NCBI GenBank assembly: GCA_002914805.1
Contig: JXTB01000263.1
Span: 253,511 to 317,510 of the forward strand
DNA from: Parasponia andersonii
Lineage: Eukaryota > Streptophyta > Magnoliopsida > Rosales > Cannabaceae
Reading direction: 5' to 3'
DNA: 64,000 nt
In this document: positions 60,641-64,000 of the stretch, in pieces
How positions within the stretch are numbered: position 1 is the first letter of the stretch
Layout: each line of letters starts with the position of its first letter
Position numbers and translations under genes: made by a program
The notes under the pieces: model-generated
Told to the model about the DNA's origin: nothing
Database searches by the model: none
What the model saw: the letters and a program-made list of their open reading frames with translations, nothing else

Positions 60641-61106
60641 TCCGTGTTTCAGATATAGCCAACTTAAATAATTGTTTCAATGATTTCATTATGTTGTAAC
60701 ATAAAATATGGATATTGTAACAATGAAAAATTAAAAAGAGACACGTCGAATTTTTACTTGGTTCATTTATCTCTCAAAAGCCTACATTCAATAGGTCGAA
60801 CCCAGAGAATTAAATACTCTTCATAAAGTTTGAAATGAATATAAATACCAATTTAACTCATATAATACAAGATTCACTCTTTTAATTGTTGCCATGTGGA
60901 TGTATTCCTTCATCAATATATCTACCAAGTATCACTTGAAGTCGATCTTCTCTCAAAGATAGTGTTCATCCTCCCAAAGAACACTTTGCTTGATCCTTTA
61001 TCCATGAACTCCCTTTACAGCTACAGAGCGATCTTCTCTTGAAGATATTTTGCATCTCTCCTGAAGTACTATATCACACGACTAGGACTACTAATAAGTC
61101 GAAATA
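60641..61106. other. AT-rich intergenic DNA
   Basis: A stretch with TTTTTACTTGGTTCATTTAT recalls leaders of small LTR elements, but borders cannot be set. Confidence 0.35.
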
Positions 61107-61330
61107 ATGGATTTTATGTTGAGATTTAGGATAATGCTTAAAATACCAAGTTTTGTACCAAAATTTTAATACCAATATATGTGGTACGTAATTTATTATC
61201 ATTCAATTAGTTATCTATTTGAAGTAAGTTTTAACACACCAAATAGATGGTGACAACTTACATGCCACATGTGTTGGTACAAAAAAATTGGTACAAAAGT
61301 TAGGATATATAGTGTTATCCTAAGATTTAA
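61107..61330. mobile_element. Stem-loop MITE, about 0.22 kb
   Basis: The left arm AGGATAATGCTTAAAATACC... TTTTGTACCAA... CCAATATATGTGG (61111-61190) is mirrored by the right arm (61240-61325) over about 75-80 bp. AGATTT occurs at both edges as a possible target duplication. The superfamily is uncertain. Confidence 0.65.
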
Positions 61331-63480
61331 TCGCAAGTTCACGAAATTGTATACAAGTAATAAAGTAGAAGTAAAAACGAGATACCGTACCCACGACGAT
61401 TGTTGTGTCAAATTTTGCTAATTACTATAATATTTATAGTCCAATTTTTTCTAAGCTAATCGAAATTCAAGTAAAAATGCAATTAACAAATAGCAAAATG
61501 TAATTAATAGAATTAAAAACCAACTTGAAGAAAGCTTAAAATACCAAAGGAAATAAAACTACAAAAAAGATCTAGAGACTTGATTTCACTCCAAACATCT
61601 ATGCTATTATACGTTTCAATCATTAATTTACTTCCTATAGTTTGTTAATCAAGAGTTATTGTAGTTTCACTACTTTTCCCAAGCGTTATATGAAACTTTA
61701 TGCGTAACTAGGCAATTTGGTATCGCTACCTAAACTATCTAGCTAAATATGCATTAAGCCACTCTTAAAGATTTACTTAGAGCTAAAGGCCTCCAGAACA
61801 CATTAACAATTAAGCATGTGTTTCTTAATTTAAGTAAGCAATCCAATCTTTCCCAAGCATTTGAATCACAAACAAGGTTCAACTAATTGATTTCTTAATC
61901 TAATTAGAAGCATTAAGTACTCAAGAAACATAAATGAATATCAAGAAAATTTTCATTAATAAATTACAACATAATCAAGATATAGAATATTTAGAGCTAC
62001 AGCAAGCCTCTAGAAAAGGAATCTAGCCACACATTATTGTATCCAAAGATATCACCATAAAGAAGTTTATAATTAAAAGCATATTTAGTTTTATCATAAT
62101 TACAACTTCAACAAAATAAAATAAAGAAGAAAATAAAGATGAGGGAGAAGAAAAAGAAACCTCCAAGCTTGATTCTCCAATAAATCTTCAAGAAAAGTCT
62201 CAAAGAAATCCAAACTCCAAGTCTCTCAAATTGGAAATTTTGGCTATCTCTAAATCTGCCTTGAAATGTATGCCTTAACCCTCATTTTAGCTCTTCCTCT
62301 AGGTCAAATTGAGGCACCCTTAAGGATAGACAATTCTCCACGATTTGATCTTCAATTTAGAGTAATCTGGGCCTTTAAAACTCCTTAAATACGTATTCAA
62401 GTGGAAGGGGAGGCACAACCATTCCTTGCGCACTGGAGGGAGGCACAATCACGCCTCTCTGAGTCATGGGGGTGCACCCTCTACTGCCTAGAGGCATAGT
62501 CACGCCTCCTCAGGGGCACATGGGCACCCCTTTCTCAGCCAAGTGATGCTCTTTTCACTTATTTTGACTTCAAACTTCATCAAATTGACTCCAAACTTAA
62601 TTTTTCTCCTTTTCTACAATTAAAACACAAAATAACATCAAAACAACACATGAATAAAGAGGATTTCCCAATTAATCAAGATAGAAAATAATAGAGAAAT
62701 ATGTATACAATGCACATTAGTAATGGCTAAAAGAAAAGTCTTTCTATTATGCTCAATAGCTAAAATACAACATGTGCTTTACCTAAAGTTTCTAATAAGA
62801 TGGCTTTATATAGAGTTTCAAACCTTCACTAATTAGGTATTTATAAAATAATATTTAAACACATTTAATATGGATTAAAAGACTTAGAAGATCAGTCAAA
62901 TTCATTTCCAAACTTAGATTTTGTGTAGATGTTGTAATATGAATATACCAGCATAGTCATGTTGTAATATAAAAGGAAAATATTGTCTTCTTTCATGAAA
63001 TAAAAAAAATATGATTACCCAATATTTTTGATAGCTCATAAATCAATTATAATTAATCAAAAACATTTAAAATGAGCGAGAAATATTAAGGAAACTTCCA
63101 TACTAATTATTTTAATCACAATATCATAATTGATGGTGTTTCTCTTATCCAAATGTGAAAAACCTTTCATAGATAAGTTAGTTAAATATCTAATATTCAT
63201 TCTACAGCACTAAAACCTATCTACATACATGATTGATAAACAAGATCACATCTAATCAATAAATAAATGGATTAGTGAATATATTTTGTAAAGAAATAAA
63301 ATATTTTATTGCTCTGTAGTGTAAATATCAACATTAATTATTTTCTAGACAAATATTCAATCATTATCAATTAATATGATCAGATTTTCATGTTTAATAA
63401 TTAGCCAATTCGTGATCTAAAAACATATATTTGGCAAATACTAAAAAACTCATCAGATCAAATACTTAGTCGTATGTTGT
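61331..63480. other. AT-rich DNA with probable old repeat sequence
   Basis: A GC-richer patch at 62400-62530 has repeated GAGGCACAA/CACGCCTC words, as in some LTR leaders. No coding region, RNA gene or clear element ends were seen. Confidence 0.4.
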
Positions 63481-63499
63481 AACATGAACTAGATGAACC

Positions 63500-64000
63500 A
63501 GTCATATTGCAACATGAAGAATGCCAATAGATCATGTACAATAAAATCAAATCTAGATACAAAAACCCTAAAGATGAGATTAGGGTTTACCTTTTGTACC
63601 GTGTTCCTTCTTGATCTCCTTATTGATGGTGATCAAATCTCCAACCCTAAATCTTCTTGTCTATGCTCTTGCTCTTGATTGATGAGATGAGTGAGCACCA
63701 AGTTGAAACCTTTGTTGGAGAAAAACCAAGAACACCTTCTTGATCCTATGGAACACCGGAATGTGAGATGAGACTATAAGATTGCAGAAAACTTTTTCCT
63801 CTCTCACTTAGCCTAGGTTGGCTGAATTCTCTTTCTCTCACTGTGCCTTATGCGTGTGATTCTCTAAGAGTTACAGTGTAGTTTTTTCTCTCATATATCC
63901 GCTAACCCTAGTCCAATTAGGATTGGGCTTGTTCTCCAATTTGGGCTTTGAGTGTATTTTTATAAATATGTCCAACTCATGAAACTTATTTATAAAAATA
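63500..64000 (-). mobile_element. Partial LTR, same family as 22646-24457, inverted, running off the window
   Basis: The reverse complement of 63530-64000 aligns with about 23790-24310: shared blocks include TTTATAAAAATACAC, AGCCCAAATTG, the GAATTC region with GA-runs, GAGATTTGATCAC and GGTAAACCCTAATCTCAT. The remainder lies beyond the right edge. Confidence 0.7.

Noticed and set aside
1-64000. CRISPR arrays, bacterial operons, prophage
   Set aside because: Tandem repeats here are contiguous minisatellites without spacers, and gene structure is plant nuclear.

Overview
This window is nuclear DNA from a flowering plant, most likely a eudicot. The evidence is GT-AG introns in a canonical R2R3-MYB gene, an AT-rich background with long A/T tracts and AT, CT and CA microsatellites, and Tat- and Tekay-type Ty3/gypsy and Ty1/copia elements. 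I cannot name the species. Several runs of N show a draft scaffold.

Three host genes can be supported. A five-exon PLAC8-family (cysteine-rich, two-helix membrane) protein lies at 1172-3377 (+). A three-exon R2R3-MYB transcription factor lies at 32011-33629 (+), with the classic 133-bp first and 130-bp second coding exons. A single-exon NB-ARC protein without LRRs lies at 48755-49975 (-), interrupted by a 21-base N run that keeps frame. They are unrelated in function and tens of kb apart. Nothing suggests an operon or gene cluster.

Most of the rest is nested mobile DNA. (a) 4100-15117 is a young Tat-lineage Ty3/gypsy element in minus orientation, flanked by the 5-bp duplication cccag. It has a second RNase H and, between integrase and 3' LTR, an oppositely oriented extra ORF region with its own TATA box. 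(b) 20.9-28.8 kb holds degraded Ty1/copia material (pol at 22.5-26.3 kb, minus), split by a 1.8-kb LTR-like insertion. The same LTR family reappears, inverted, at the right edge of the window. (c) 34049-35357 is an LTR (or a full element collapsed in a gap) flanked by ccatg and abutting a tRNA-Thr-like sequence. (d) 36003-45250 is an older Tekay-type chromovirus flanked by aattc, inserted in a small inverted-repeat DNA element (about 35885-45980). (e) 52.9-60.6 kb is a large imperfect palindrome: two divergent PIF/Harbinger transposase relics joined by an inverted minisatellite, with a 2.7-kb solo LTR (duplication ttgtc) in the left arm.

The remainder is AT-rich intergenic DNA with MITE-like and tandem repeats, notably an about 0.87-kb unit duplicated in tandem at 19.07-20.83 kb. 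The strongest structural novelty is the palindrome in (e). Several other oddities, such as the 264-bp perfect duplication around a single N at 37438, look like assembly artefacts and are flagged as such.
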